The position numbers and the translations under genes are program-made. DNA of 64,000 nucleotides from the NCBI RefSeq assembly GCF_034190915.1, contig NW_026947502.1, positions 6,494,785-6,558,784 on the forward strand. Direction: 5' to 3'. This DNA comes from Cavia porcellus. Lineage: Eukaryota > Chordata > Mammalia > Rodentia > Caviidae. This document shows, piece by piece, positions 24,301-35,520 of the stretch; the first letter of the stretch is position 1, and each line of letters opens with the position of its first letter. The notes below the pieces were generated by a model. The model was not told the DNA's origin, did no database searches, and worked only from the letters and a program-made list of their open reading frames with translations.

Positions 24301-24318
24301 TCCCCGTGCGGGCCTCCA
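24301..24318 (-). other. primer-binding site
   Basis: It starts three bases inside the 5' LTR edge (TGGAGGCCCGCACGGGGA on the minus strand). By memory of tRNA 3' ends it is closest to tRNA-Ile (about two mismatches in 18), with tRNA-Thr as an alternative. It does not match the tRNA-Lys or tRNA-Pro sites. Confidence 0.6.
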
Positions 24319-24320
24319 AA

Positions 24321-24742
24321 TGTCGATGTCGCTCCCGGCCGGCAGGAAGGACACACGACAAAGTCTGGCAGTGGACAACCTTTTCTTTTATTTTCCTTCT
24401 CCGTACAGCCTGCCCTGGGATCGCTCCCAGCCGAAGCCTCCTTTGGTCCGCTCCCCGCGGCTCCTTCTAGGCTTCTACTTCCGGGCTTCTTCTTCCCCCC
24501 CAGGGGTGGCACCAGTATATATACGGATACAGTGTCCAATCATGTTAAAGTAAGCAAGGCAAGCTGATTGGCTAACATCATCAGTTGCCAGGCAGACTAT
24601 ATTGTTGAGCGGGTTGCTTACCCGGTAAGCAGGAAACTAACGTGCTCGATGGGAGGGGTAATCTACCTCAGGCTTTACTCTTTACTACAGGCCTCACGTC
24701 CGCCAAGTGAGGCGACCGGGCTCGGGGCTGCGGCTCCCAACA
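24321..24742 (-). repeat. 5' LTR of the betaretroviral provirus
   Basis: 422 bp; begins TGTTGGGAGCCG and ends in CA on the minus strand. The TATATATA promoter box and AATAAA signal sit as in the 3' LTR. It is flanked on the right by the second CAAAAG target copy. Confidence 0.95.
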
Positions 24743-24748
24743 CAAAAG
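24743..24748. repeat. 6-bp target-site duplication, right
   Basis: CAAAAG, identical to 18,121-18,126. Without the provirus the sequence reads continuously as in copy B1. Confidence 0.9.
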
Positions 24749-25535
24749 AACTGTTAGCTGGTGTTTAAAATTTTTCTTCCTTGCATTTCTTGTTTGTGGC
24801 TTGCAATTTAATACAAAATGTGCTTCTCAACAGCTGCCACTGTTACAACCCAGGAAGCCAAATATATATAATATATTTAATATATATATAATCAAGATCT
24901 TAATATATAATCAAGATCTAAATTACCATTAACAGGTTGGCGTTCTCTGAAGAAAGCTAGCTAAGGGTTAGTACTGAATTTCCTGGTCTCAGACCAACTT
25001 CAGATATGGAGACCATCTGACCTGTCTCCTGTGGTGATTCTGAAATTTTACTGAAGTATCTAGAGTTGTTTTCCTGCCTAGATAGAATACGGAAACCTTG
25101 TCCAACAGTAATGGCAAAGCTTGGCTCCCATGTTTTCAGCAGGACCGGATGTTGCACCCAAAAAATGTGAGTTTCTTTCTCCAGAAACAATATTTGCTTA
25201 ATTCTGTGCTTCTTTTTTTAGTTTAAATCACAGACTGAAAGAAGATTTGTAGCAGTTTGTGCAAAGCATAATTAGGAGCTTTGCTTTCAGTGATAATCCC
25301 AGAGAAGGTGGAGAAGGGCAGCTGGGATTAGTCTACCAGGTCAGATCCTGCATCTGGGATGAAGGTGCGAGTGACCCTGGAGCAAATGTTCACACCCAGA
25401 AACACTGAGCCTTCCTCCAGGAAGTGGTCAGGGGCAGGTGATGGGCAGAAGGCTTCTGTTCAGTGGGTGAGGCATCCATGCGACGTCCCCTTGGCTATGG
25501 TGTCATTCAGGACCTCGCTCCACACAATGGGGTCC
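24749..25535 (-). repeat. distal block, copy B2, proximal half
   Basis: Inverted copy of 11,545-12,270 and of 50,310-51,040. It contains a local AT-rich expansion (24,862-24,922) in which an AATATATAATCAAGATCT unit is repeated; B1 and B3 lack the expansion. Confidence 0.85.
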
Positions 25536-25599
25536 AGATTTTAGCAGCTGCCTCTGCTGTGTGACTGAAAAGACTGCGTGTATTGTCACAGCTGAGTTG

Positions 25600-25700
25600 C
25601 TTTTTATTTTTATTTTATTTTTTGGTACCAGGGATGGAAGACAGGATCTCTTGATTACCATGGAAGTGCTTGAGCCACTGAACTAAATCCCTGGTCCCTC
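25600..25700 (-). repeat. ID-like SINE at the block junction
   Basis: Complement: GGGACCAGGGATTTAGTTCAG, GGCTCAAGCACTTCCATGG, ATCCCTGGTACC and an A-rich tail. The same element lies at 50,150-50,237 (unit 2) and 51,165-51,240 (unit 3), so it predates the duplication. Confidence 0.8.
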
Positions 25701-28450
25701 AACTGCTTTTAAACAAAACTTGTGGACCTTTCTGATTTTACTGAGGCATTTGCCTAATTACTCTGCAATTGTGAATGAAAATCTATTAAATTTTTAGCAT
25801 TTATCAGAATTTTATGAGGATAAATTCTCACTTGGAAGATATCTAATATAGACATGCTTTGAAATTTCATTGTCAGCTTCTGTCTGGGGAGAACTCTCAC
25901 TCATTAAACTAGAACTGACTTTCTGGCCTCCACCTTCCAGACGTCGGCACAGCTGAGCAAAATTCAGGCCAGAGCTCAGTGACTCTGCCAGTGGACTGGC
26001 CTGAGCCTTCCTGTCTTGTCTTTTACTGAAAGAGTGATTTTTAACCTTCAGGCGGGGACTGCCATGGATCCCAGTCTCACATTCAGGTTCCTGGTGAGGC
26101 TTGTATCAAAGACCCTGATTGGAGAGCTGCTGGCCTCAGGTTTCAATCTCAAGCTTTGGTTGTGCATTAGTGCAACTGGGACCTGGGAGTCTGCAGGCAC
26201 TGTCTAAACCTGCCATTACCTCGTATTCCAAGCAGCCCAGAGCCACGCAGGCTCCCACTTTGAGGCCTCCTACCCAGGCCAGAGCATGTACTCCCTGATG
26301 AGAACAGAGCCCCAGGCCCCCAAGGCAGAGCCCTCACCCATGGGAACTGAATCCTTCCTGGCCATAGGACTTTCTGAAGCTACAAAACCAGACCTGAGAC
26401 TCTGACCCAGCTGACTGCAGCCCAGTGCAGCTCTCCTTAGAACTGACCCCTTCTGAGGCTCCAGGATCAGCCAGTCTGAGCACTTTGCCCTGAGCTTCCT
26501 GGAGGGAAGTCCTTCCTGTTGGCTCTCACTCTCCTTTGTTAAGGCTGGGGGTGCCCCTTTACCAGCCCCTCAGGCTAAACACCATTGCACTTCTTCCTGG
26601 AAATCTGTGCTGATTCCCCCAAGGTTTGTACTGTTATGAATGAAGCAAGGCGTCTGCCCTAACTTGTGATATTAGGAGGAATTTGGGCGGCCTGAAAGGG
26701 AGGCAGGAAAAGTCATTCAGAGCAAACAGCCACAGCCCCACTGTGTGAGCTCCAGCTGCACTCTGGCCAAAACAGAACAAGGTCACTGGGAGGGCACAGC
26801 GTCCAGAGATGCAGGCAAGGAAATCCTTCTGGTTTGTCACCACCAAAAGGTGCCGATCACTGGCATTTCTGCCGTTTCTAAGGGAACCCAGGATGAAACT
26901 GATCTCTGCTAAAACTGTGAGCGCTGTTGGCCTCTGCTGTGAGCACTTTCCCTGAAAGTAATGTGCCCTTGCAGAGAACAGGACACAGCACCAGGCAGCT
27001 TAGCTCTGTCCACACACGCAGAGAGCGGGTTCCCTCACACCCAGTCTGTGTCCCCGCATTGGTGGGGCAGGGAGGGTGGAGGAGGCCTCGGCCTGCTCTG
27101 TGCCCTGCTGTGTGTGTCAGGGCCCCCAACTCTGGGGACAGCTTGCAGGACTAGGTGGGGCTCATGCACCCTGTCTGGCACTCATAGCTGTCACACGGGG
27201 CAGCGTCCCCCAGTGGTCAGAGGACAAAGACCCCATGCAGACTGTTACCATGACAGGAAGAGTGACAGTCCCTGAGCTTTGGGGAGGCCCCTTGGAGTTT
27301 TGCTGTGTCCCACGTCACAGGTGTGAGATAAAGAATTGCAGCAAGGTCAGAGCAGCTTCCCTTCTTCTGCCCGCGGGATTCAGCTTTGCCTTACAGACTC
27401 CCTGGTGGGTCACCCCTCGCCCCTCTGCTGAGCTTCACTTTCTACATTCCCCAGACTCCCGGCCACCCAGGGTAGAGGAATTCCCAGAAAGGAGACCTCG
27501 GGCTGGAATAAAGACAGCCAAGTCCATTTCTGTTTTGGAATCATATTTTATTTTATCAGTGTACATGCGCAGTGTGTGAAGGTTACATTCTTCTTGGGAG
27601 GAGGTGCATGGCAGGAGATGTCTTGGTTATTATCCTGCCCACCCCCCTTCCTCCCTGCACCTCCAGATCCCCTCTCCCTGCTTTCGTTACTGTCCTTACT
27701 GTTATTTGTACTATTGTCAATCTCATTATGATCCTTTATTTCATATTTACAGCGTACAATGGCTGCATGCATGGTGGGAGGTTAGCTCTGCACAGCACAC
27801 ATCTGAATCTGTTTACATCCCCTTCCCTGCGCCCCAGCTCAGCCCCTGTATCTCAGGCCCCTTCTCATTTGCAAAAGCTCTCTCTGCTGCATTTGTCTTT
27901 CTTTTATTTTGCTGTTTATTTGAACTTTGCATGACTCAAACGAGACAAACTGCGGGATTTAAGCTTGTGCGTCCCCTTCACTTCACATTACATTCTCCAG
28001 GGGAACCCGTTTCCCTCCCAAGTCTCAGATTGATCTTTCTTTGTTGCCAAATACTATTTTAGCCAATGCACATACCACGTGTTCATTGCATGTCCATCAA
28101 AGACACGTGTGGTATCAAGTCTTATTTTTCGCTGTATTTTCCAATGACACACATTTTACTAATCATTTTATAATGTTCCCATTTTGTAGAGAGCATTAAC
28201 AGGGTGATTGAGAACACAGCCATAAAATCACAGTATATAACCTCGGCTGTGAGTGTCACAAAGTGTTACTGCCTGAGGAAATGGGGACTACCTGGGGACA
28301 CTTGGAGAGCAGGGGCTGGGGCTGGAGCTCAGAGGCAGAGCCCCTGCCTACCATGCACAAGGCCCTCCCTGGGTTCAGTCCCTGCACCGCAAAGCAAACA
28401 AATAAACACACAAACAGAAACTTGGAGATTAGCTGAAGCAGAGGTTGAGA
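25701..28450 (-). repeat. IRG downstream block, copy C1 (unit 1)
   Basis: Collinear with 47,400-50,150 (C2, plus) and 58,166-60,580 (C3, minus). No gene. Long open frames within it run into antisense L1 3' sequence (about 27,540-28,190), where TTTATTTGAACTTTGCATGACTC and CACGTGTTCATTGCATGTCC match the complement of an L1 tail. Confidence 0.8.
28311..28415 (+). repeat. ID-type SINE downstream of IRG gene 1
   Basis: GGGGCTGGGGCTGGAGCTCAG, CTACCATGCACAAGGCCC and GGGTTCAGTCCCTGCACCGCAAA followed by an A-rich tail. Paralogous copies: 47,418-47,525 (minus) and 60,434-60,545 (plus). Confidence 0.9.
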
Positions 28451-28461
28451 TACTCTTGGGT

Positions 28462-28467
28462 TTTAAT
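28462..28467 (-). terminator. polyadenylation signal of IRG gene 1 (ATTAAA)
   Basis: ATTAAA on the minus strand about 225 bp past the stop codon. It is conserved at the same place in genes 2 and 3. Confidence 0.65.
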
Positions 28468-28690
28468 AAAAACAGGCCAAAGCATGCAGAAAGCAGGCTG
28501 TGGTCAAATCACCTATGCACAGCGTGAGTTACCATGGGAAGCTGTTGCCTGGTCTTGTGGGTCAGAGGTTTCTTCTACCTTAGGGACACTGGAACAGGGC
28601 TGATGAGACGAATCTCATCTCTGACTGTAGAAGCCCCGAGGTCCACTTTCCAGTCCATGAGGCCGGGCACAGTGCTTCTACCTCATTCTG

Positions 28691-29950
28691 TCAGAAGGGA
28701 GCACGGAGGGTTTTATGCAACAGGACCTTGGCATCTTGGGCCACTGCATCGAGAATTTTCAATCGTATAGAGTACGCTTTTACGAAGTGCATGGTAGAAG
28801 ATATAGGACCTCCAGTCACCAAGCAGAACTTTTCAGCACAGTACATGGCCATTGCTGCTTTGCTGTCATCCTGCAGTAGGGCTGAGGAATCCAAGCACCT
28901 GAGTTCGCCCTTGATGTCTTGCACAGATGTGTGGAGCTTCTTGGCAATCTCTTCAATGGACTCATCATCCAAACCAAAATATTTTTGGTAAAGCTGCAAG
29001 CACTGTTCCTGTTCAGGCAAATCAAAGCCTTTAAAGATAGACCCAAAGGGGATGAAGGCCACAGCTGCCAACTTCAGAGCCTCCAGCCAGATCTTCTCCT
29101 TGAGGATACTTCTCTTCAGCTCAATGGAAGCATCCGACAGCGCAGGCAGCATGAGCGCAAAGACCTGGCGCTTGTGAGCAGGAAGCTCCCCCAGCAGCGT
29201 CCTCTGCAGACCTGGGAAGTCAAAGCCATGTAGCTCAAAGTTGGAGACCAAGAAGATGGGCGGGTCAGTCACTCCCATGTTCCTGAGGTTAGCCAGGCAG
29301 TAGTCTCGGATCTCCTGGAGAACTCTCTCCCTCTGGAAGGACTTGGGCTTGGCTCTCCGCTCATTGTCTAAGTCACAGTCCACCTTGCTTCTAACAAAGT
29401 AGAAGTTCTTCCCAGCTTCCTGGATTTTCTGGGCCAGGAGACCATCACTGCAAGTGAAGCGGGAGGAGGAAATGATGATGAAGAAGTCGAATGTGGCAAA
29501 GCCCACTGCTTCGAGGTAGGTGTCCGGGGCAAAGGTGGGTGTCCCAGTCCCAGGCAGGTCCCAGAAGGTAACGTTGGGGTATTGTGGATGTTTGTAGGGG
29601 GTTTTCTCCATGGTGGTCTCCACAACCCCAACCTCAGCTGCCCCTTCCTCCTCGTGACCAAGGCCCCTGAGGGCATTGATGAAACTGGACTTGCCTGTCC
29701 CTGACGCCCCGATCACAGCCACCTCCAGGGCAGCATTTTTAGCCCCACTGAGTATTTCTTCAATTATATCCACTGCAGCCTTTAGGTTGCCCTCACTGAA
29801 GGTCGCTTGAATGTTCTTCAGTTTCTCTGGGGAGATGATGCCTCTAGTCACACCAGTTAATTTAAGGTAATGAGACATGAACTCATCAGCCACTTTCTTA
29901 AAGTCCTTTTGATATAAATTTTTCAGAACGTCTGAGAGGAAATCACTCAT
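28691..29950 (-). CDS. IRG gene 1: interferon-inducible immunity-related GTPase (Iigp1/Tgtp-like)
   Basis: A 419-residue protein in one exon, matching the 400-420 residues usual for the family. IRG proteins are interferon-induced, dynamin-like GTPases that coat and disrupt vacuoles of intracellular parasites and bacteria. Visible motifs: an N-terminal helical region (1-75); P-loop GASGTGKSS at 81-89, which makes it GKS rather than GMS class; DLPG at 131-134; RSKVD ending at 191; and a C-terminal helical domain with VTGGP followed by a long amphipathic stretch. I chose ATG 29,948-29,950 because a splice acceptor (pyrimidine-rich tract, then CTGCAG) ends at 29,971, 20 bp upstream; the open frame beyond it is intron. 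Residue 2 is Ser, so the N-myristoyl signal of Irga6 is absent. The C-terminal VTGGP region is more Tgtp/IRGB-like, but exact orthology is not settled. The frame is fully intact. Confidence 0.95.
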   Translation of the reverse strand: MSDFLSDVLKNLYQKDFKKVADEFMSHYLKLTGVTRGIISPEKLKNIQATFSEGNLKAAVDIIEEILSGAKNAALEVAVIGASGTGKSSFINALRGLGHEEEGAAEVGVVETTMEKTPYKHPQYPNVTFWDLPGTGTPTFAPDTYLEAVGFATFDFFIIISSSRFTCSDGLLAQKIQEAGKNFYFVRSKVDCDLDNERRAKPKSFQRERVLQEIRDYCLANLRNMGVTDPPIFLVSNFELHGFDFPGLQRTLLGELPAHKRQVFALMLPALSDASIELKRSILKEKIWLEALKLAAVAFIPFGSIFKGFDLPEQEQCLQLYQKYFGLDDESIEEIAKKLHTSVQDIKGELRCLDSSALLQDDSKAAMAMYCAEKFCLVTGGPISSTMHFVKAYSIRLKILDAVAQDAKVLLHKTLRAPF

Positions 29951-29970
29951 GGCAGCTGTATCTGGAAGGT

Positions 29971-32724
29971 CTGCAGAAAGGGCGAGAACAGAGTTACAGA
30001 AAATGGAGCATCCAGACAGAAAGCTAGGGCTGGCCAAAGAGCAACGCAGGTCTGTGGGATCCCTGAGAGTCTACAATGAGCCCAGTTAATCTCCCTGCAT
30101 GCTTCTCTGGGTGAGTTTAGTGTCCCTGGCTGCAGGACACCCCCCACACCTCATGTGGCTGGCATCTGTCTCGTAGGAGTCTGTGTGGTTTGTAAGACTG
30201 AGTGGCAGCCTGTAAAGGCAGAGAGAGGCATCCTGCACTCCTGACCCTAGGACCACAGCATCTCATACAGCACAGAGGGTGAGGTGATGTGAGCAAGGAA
30301 GGATCTTGAGACACTACAGTTTCCTAGGTTATCCTGGTGGGCTCAGTACCTGAGGGATCCTGGTCGGATTTCAGACAGGAGGAACAGAGATAAGAGGAGC
30401 GGAGAGAGAAGGAAGTGCTGGTGAGGTGGGAGCCCCGGGGCTGGAGAGAGGCTGGAGCTATGGCTTCAGGGAGCCTGGAGCCTCTGGAGGCCTGGGAAGC
30501 GCATGCACCCAGATCCTGCAGGAGCAAGCGTCCTACTGCTACATCTCAGGAACTTGTTCTTGATTACTGACCTCTAGAACAAGAAGAGACTACATTTGTT
30601 TTTTAAAAATCACAACACAGAATAATTGCACATACGTATGATTTGCAGGGTGATACTTCTACACATGTGTATAACACCGGTGAGGAGCTCAAAGCAACGA
30701 GCATCCACCCATCCACTCAAACACGTACATTGCCTGGCTGGGAAACCCTGAGAATCCTTTTTCCTGGCTGTTTCCGAAGTACCCTAAGTCCTGACTGTCC
30801 CCCTCTGTGCTTCTGCACAGCCACGCCACTCCCTGTCAACTGCATTGTCCACAAGAGCGCCCATCTTGTGTCCTGTTCCACCTGGAGCCTGAGGCTCCCT
30901 GGACCTCTCATGTTGCTGGCCTGGTCTTGCACTGTTGTCCTCCTGGGCAGCAGTGGGCCTGCAGGGAGGGGGCTGGATGGAAGTCAGGCTGCAGTGTGTC
31001 CTGGGGGAGATGCAGGGCGCTGCCCCTCCTGCTTTCCATCTTTGCACCAGAGCCAACAGGAGGTGCTCAGGGATCAACTTTTTTGCTTCTGCATGAATGA
31101 AAACGCAGAGATTTGTCTTCCTGGCCCATTTCACCGCGTCATTAGAGCTCATCCAGGGAGCCACACAGGACAGAATTCCATTTTTTCTACAGCTGAGTGG
31201 CACACACTGCACATGGAGACCACGTGGTCCTTTGCCATTCACTTGTTTAGGGACATCCACAGCTGACTGCATCCTGCCTCCATCCTCATCTCTGGTTGCT
31301 GCTACACCTGAAGCTGTGTTGTTTGAAGTCACGAAGTTTGTTGGCAAGTTGCTATAGCAGCAATGGGAACCAATTCACTGCTATTCTCAGAACTCAGCAG
31401 GGAACATTGCAGAGATTCATTCTGCACAAGGAACCCCACAAGCCAGGTCCTTCAGGTACAGAGGACTTCCAGACAGACTGCCACGCTGTGGGAAGTCCAG
31501 GCAGGCTGCATCTCCAGCCTAAGGCAGGTGCCCTATTTGAAAATTGAGCTAGACACTCACAGGAATCACTGTGGACCTAATGCACCGGCAGTTGGATTAC
31601 AGTTTTCCTCACATCACACAGCACTTTCGAGTGGAAATTAGACACAGGACACCAGGTAACCTAGGAACTCAATAGAACCGCCAGCTTCCCACTAAGACCC
31701 AGCACAGTTCTTGAACATCAATATTTGACTGAACCAAGGCCACTGCAGCAATGATCAGTGCCCTGCTGTGGGCACTTGTAGTGATCACTGTGGCAAGGAG
31801 GTTTGTCTCACATGGCATTGGCTCTAGGTTGAAGAGACATCTTTCCAATATGGAATGTTCAGGGTCTTTTACATCCTCCAGGCCTTCAGGACAGTTTTCA
31901 AAGGAAGAAAAATCAGGACTTTGAAATATAAGATGAGCCAGGCATGACAGTGCATACCTCCAAGACCAGCTCTTAGGAGGCTGAGGCAGCAGGACTGCTG
32001 CTAGCTCAAGGCCAGCCTGGGCTACAGAGTGAGTTGAAGGCCAGCCTGAACTGCACAGTGAGACCCTTTCTTGATAAGAACAAAAAACCAAACGAACCAA
32101 AAAATCCCCAAACAAATAAATAAAAAACCCAAAATACAAAATAAACACATCCTTCCAGGTCATTTATTCTTAGAACCAGGCAGCCGGCCATGCAGCACCT
32201 CTGCTCCTGGTCCACTAACACTACTCACAAGAACACAAGTAACACTGTAAGACCCAGCCACCGGGCCTACGTTATCGTAGGACTTCAGTTAGGTGGAAAC
32301 TTGATTCCTTAAATTTCTTTTTAAATACAGGACTAGATTCCCTGGGACAAGACAGTAACTTGACTGAGTGACAAGAACAAGAAAGACATTCTGCAATAAG
32401 TGATCTCCAGACATTCTAAGGTATAGTCCAAGATGCAGTACTGATAAACCTCATCACCATGGAAACAGTGATGGTAATCAGTATGGTCCCCAAAGCTCAG
32501 AGCGCTACTGTCCCACATGTATAAAAGGAAACCCAAACTGCCGCCTGTTCCCTGTGGACTGACTCTGTCCCTGCCCTGTTTTCTTTACAATCCATTCAGC
32601 CTTTCCTCTCACACACGTTTGGCTGTGTCTTGACCTAACTCTTTCATCAGGACACCGGGACCCAGGAAGCCTCCTGCCCACCAACTAACACAGTCACCGG
32701 GGACCGAGGAGTTTTCTCACTCAC
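29971..32724 (-). other. intron of IRG gene 1
   Basis: Runs from the exon 1 donor (CTG|GTGAGTGAG on the minus strand) to the acceptor at 29,971. It contains antisense L1 3' fragments (about 30,590-31,370) and a B1 SINE (31,936-32,110). No coding exon recognised. Paralogous to 41,847-45,882 and 62,105-64,000. Confidence 0.7.
31936..32110 (+). repeat. B1-type SINE in the IRG intron
   Basis: GCCAGGCATG, GGAGGCTGAGGCAGCAGGAC, AAGGCCAGCCTGGGCTACAGAGTGAG, then a second AAGGCCAGCCTGAACTG and GAGACCCTTTCT: a B1 with an internal duplication of the AAGGCCAGCCTG segment. Paralogous copy at 42,505-42,656. Confidence 0.9.
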
Positions 32725-32925
32725 CAGATGCAAGAGCCTGGCGGGAGAAGAGCAGGTTCAGAGGAGAGAGGCTGAGCACGCAGCAGTGCAGCAGGAGATC
32801 CCTGCCCTCCCAGGTCCGCACAGGAGCAGGTGGAGAGCGGAGCTTCTGCTGAGCCTGAACCTGCTTCGCTGCTTGAGGCAGGAGAGTCCCCCGAAGGCCT
32901 GTGCCTTTCACCTGGGCACTGCATG
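32725..32925 (-). other. non-coding exon 1 of IRG gene 1
   Basis: Bounded by an inferred start about 25-30 bp past the TATA box and a consensus donor at 32,724. It contains no start codon in frame with the GTPase. It closely matches exon 1 of gene 2 (41,650-41,846). IRG genes typically have short untranslated first exons. Confidence 0.7.
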
Positions 32926-32940
32926 CTGGTGTTCCTCATG

Positions 32941-33009
32941 TATTTATACAGCAAGAAAGTGAAACTACTTTAGCAAAACATTTCTGGTCAGTTAAAGCAC
33001 TTCCAGGAA
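32941..33009 (-). promoter_or_regulatory. interferon-responsive promoter of IRG gene 1 (GAS, ISRE, TATA)
   Basis: Minus-strand order: GAS TTCCTGGAA (33,001-33,009), ISRE AGTTTCACTTTCT (32,954-32,966) and TGTATAAATA (32,941-32,950), all within 70 bp. GAS binds STAT1 dimers after interferon-gamma; ISRE binds ISGF3/IRF1. Promoters with both are the rule for mouse IRG genes. Confidence 0.88.
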
Positions 33010-33049
33010 AAGGAAAGTAAGCCTTTTGTAATTTCAAGATGCCCAGAGC

Positions 33050-34712
33050 TTAAGAGGATGTCAGAGACAGGTGTAACTCAGAAGATAAGGCTCCCGGTGA
33101 CTTCTGCGCAGTCACCTAACCAGCACACCCATGAGATGTGTTCTCAGGGCCTAAGGGGAACTGGGGACAAGTGGGTGAGTTTCCAGTCCTCCCAGGGAGA
33201 GGAAAGAGAAGACACCAATGCCTCTGTCCCATTGTGCCTTTCCCCTCGAGGAGAGCTGTGCCCACTGTCTACTCTGGCCACCGTGGTCACCAGCGTTGCT
33301 GGTGCATTAGTGGCACAGAGCTCACGAGAAGCCCCACAATCAGGTGTTTGGTGATGAACACACAGTGCTCTGAGGAGACCGGGTGAGAAAGCCAGGACCC
33401 AAACAGAGAGGGGGAGGGCTGCTCCTGTGCATGACGCCTGCTCTGCAGGGCTGCTCTGGGGCTTGGGATGCCTGGCCCAGGCTGGGTCTTTCGGCTGGCT
33501 CTGGTCTTAGGAAGCATTGTGGACCTGTGGGTCTCCGTCCTGCACTCCCAGGGCAGCTGCAGACACAAGGGGACAGCCCTGTCGAAAAGCCCCTGAACAG
33601 CCACCTCTCAGGGGCTGACTGAACCCTCTTCTGAGGCCAGGGCCAGCTCTGCCATTGTGAGTTTGGCAAAAGCAGGAGGAAAATTCCCAACAATTGGACA
33701 GTCTAGAAAAGCACAGGTATTTCTTCTAATGGACATAGAAAGATAATTAACAAAGACAGAGGAACTCTTAGAAATTCTGCAGTTTTCCCAGGACTTTCCC
33801 TGAGGTGTTGGCTAGAGCTGAAACAGGGGTCTTGATTATCACCCGAGGGCGAGGTGAGCTGCCCCTCACTGTGAGCAGTCAGGAGGCCCCAGAGCAGCTG
33901 TGTGTGCGGTGCAGGACAAGGTGAGACAGGCTTGGGGACCACTACAAAGCCAGGGGGACCAGAGTCTTAGTGCCCGGAATGCAATGTGGATCCAGTTTCT
34001 AACCTAGAGAAACTCTGAGAAATGGACTACAGTGATGTCTCCGTTTGGGAGTATTTCTGTTTATAGACCAGTTGGCTTGCCGACAAAAGCATCCAGCAAT
34101 GTTCTGCTTCTGTCACACCCTGCACATGGGGTGAGAGGACCTCACCCGTGTTCCCTGCACAAACACACGGGCAGCCATGTTGGCCCAGAATCATAAAACA
34201 GTTAAGTTCCTAAAGGGAGGTACCGCTGTTTCCACAGGAAGGCCAGGACAAAGCAACCCGACAATGCAGGGAAATAACAAGGGCCAAGTTGGAAATCAGT
34301 CCCCACCTGTGCCTCCGGTGTGAGGGTGTCTTCTGTGCTCTCTGGCCACTGAAGACCTAGATTGGGGTGAAGGCAGAGGGAGCAGAAATGCTCCTGCGTT
34401 CATAGGGGGAGCTGTGGAAGGGCCTGGATTCTGGGGCTCCTAGCTGACCTGCTGTTAGGTAGGGGCCTGGTCAGAAGAGGTGGGCACCGTGGGCATAGCC
34501 TGGGGCTGCACTCTGCCCCCCAGTCCCTCCTTTCTTCTCTGCTTCTTGTCCCTGGCTGTGCACAGCTCTCCTCCCCCAGGCCCCTCTCCTTGCTGTCCTG
34601 CCTTGGAGCCTGCCAGCTGCAGGAAGGTGGGAGCCCAGCTAACCCTCTCCTCTGCTAAACTGTGGATGCTACTTACTGCATCCCAGTGACAAGCAAAGTG
34701 ACTAACACAGTG
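33050..34712 (-). repeat. IRG upstream block, copy A3 (unit 1)
   Basis: Inverted copy of about 9,940-11,510 and 39,990-41,500. It is cut at 34,712 by the L1 fragment. Nothing coding recognised. Confidence 0.85.
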
Positions 34713-35520
34713 ACCTTGTTTGGCCCCGTTGCCAAATTTAAAGTGGCTGAGTGTGTTCGTAGTTGTGTCTGCATCTTCTGTTCTGTTCCTCTGATCCTCA
34801 GGTCTATTGTTCTTTTTGCAGTACCATGCTGATTTTACCACAGTAGCTTTGTAGCATAATTTCAAGTCTGGGATTGTGATGCCTCTTGCCTTTCCTTTGT
34901 AGCCCAACATTGCCTTTGCTATTTTAGGTCTCTTCTGGTTCCCGATGAATTTTAGATCTGTAAGGTATGCTAATGGTATTTTGATCAGGATTGCATTAGA
35001 TCTATGTAACAGTTTGGGGACTATGGCCATTTTCACTACGTTGGGTCTTCCTATTCAAGAGCAAAGGATATATTTAGATTTTCTGATATCCCCTTCAATC
35101 TCCTTTTTCAGAGTACTACAGTTTTTAGTGTACTGATCTTTTACCTCCTTTGTTGGATTGATTGATAAATGTTTCATTATTTTGGATGCTAATACGAAAG
35201 GTGTCATTTTCAGAATTTTTCTCTCCGTGAGTTTGTTGTTTGTGTACAGGCATACTATTGATTTTTGAGTGCTGACTTTGTATCTAGCTACACTGCTGAA
35301 TTTGATTACTAACTCTAGTAATCTTTTGGTGGAGTTTTTGGGGCCTTCTCTGTAGAGCATCATGTCATCTGCAAATAAGGATAATTCACTGGCTTCCTTT
35401 TCTATCTTTGTTCCTTTTACTTCTCTCTTGTCTAGTTGTTCTGGCTAACGCTTCCCAAACTCTATTGCATGGGAGCGGTGGTCGTGGACATCCTTGTTGC
35501 AGACGGGCTGGAGTTTGAGA
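34713..35520 (-). repeat. L1 LINE, ORF2 C-terminal fragment
   Basis: Minus-strand frames (e.g. 34,750-35,036 and 35,055-35,363) read as L1 ORF2 C-terminal sequence ([36 protein letters not shown] and an RT-domain stretch with several frame breaks). It is truncated at both ends and non-functional. Confidence 0.9.

Larger units (their letters stand above)
18127..24742 (-). mobile_element. full-length betaretrovirus/IAP-like endogenous provirus (ERV class II), recent
   Basis: A 6,616-bp provirus in minus orientation: 5' LTR (24,321-24,742), primer-binding site, gag, pro with a dUTPase domain, pol, a non-coding stretch, polypurine tract and 3' LTR (18,127-18,548). No env is visible: only about 500 bp separates the pol stop from the polypurine tract, as in IAP-type elements. 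The two LTRs are identical by eye over 422 bp and the 6-bp target duplication is perfect, so the insertion is young. Gag has one frame break and pol one stop codon; both -1 frameshift sites are preserved. It splits the distal block B2 on the downstream side of IRG unit 1. Confidence 0.96.

Noticed and set aside
28311..28415. tRNA gene at ID elements (also 36,196-36,295, 60,434-60,545)
   Set aside because: A and B boxes are present but there is no tRNA fold or anticodon arm, and A-rich tails mark them as SINEs.
29951..30037. N-terminal extension of IRG gene 1 (and the same in genes 2 and 3)
   Set aside because: A splice acceptor lies 20-21 bp upstream of the chosen ATG in each gene, so the extra open frame is intron.
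34455..35036. 193-codon open frame on the minus strand as a host gene
   Set aside because: Its first half is L1 ORF2 C-terminus and its second half runs into the duplicated block A3.
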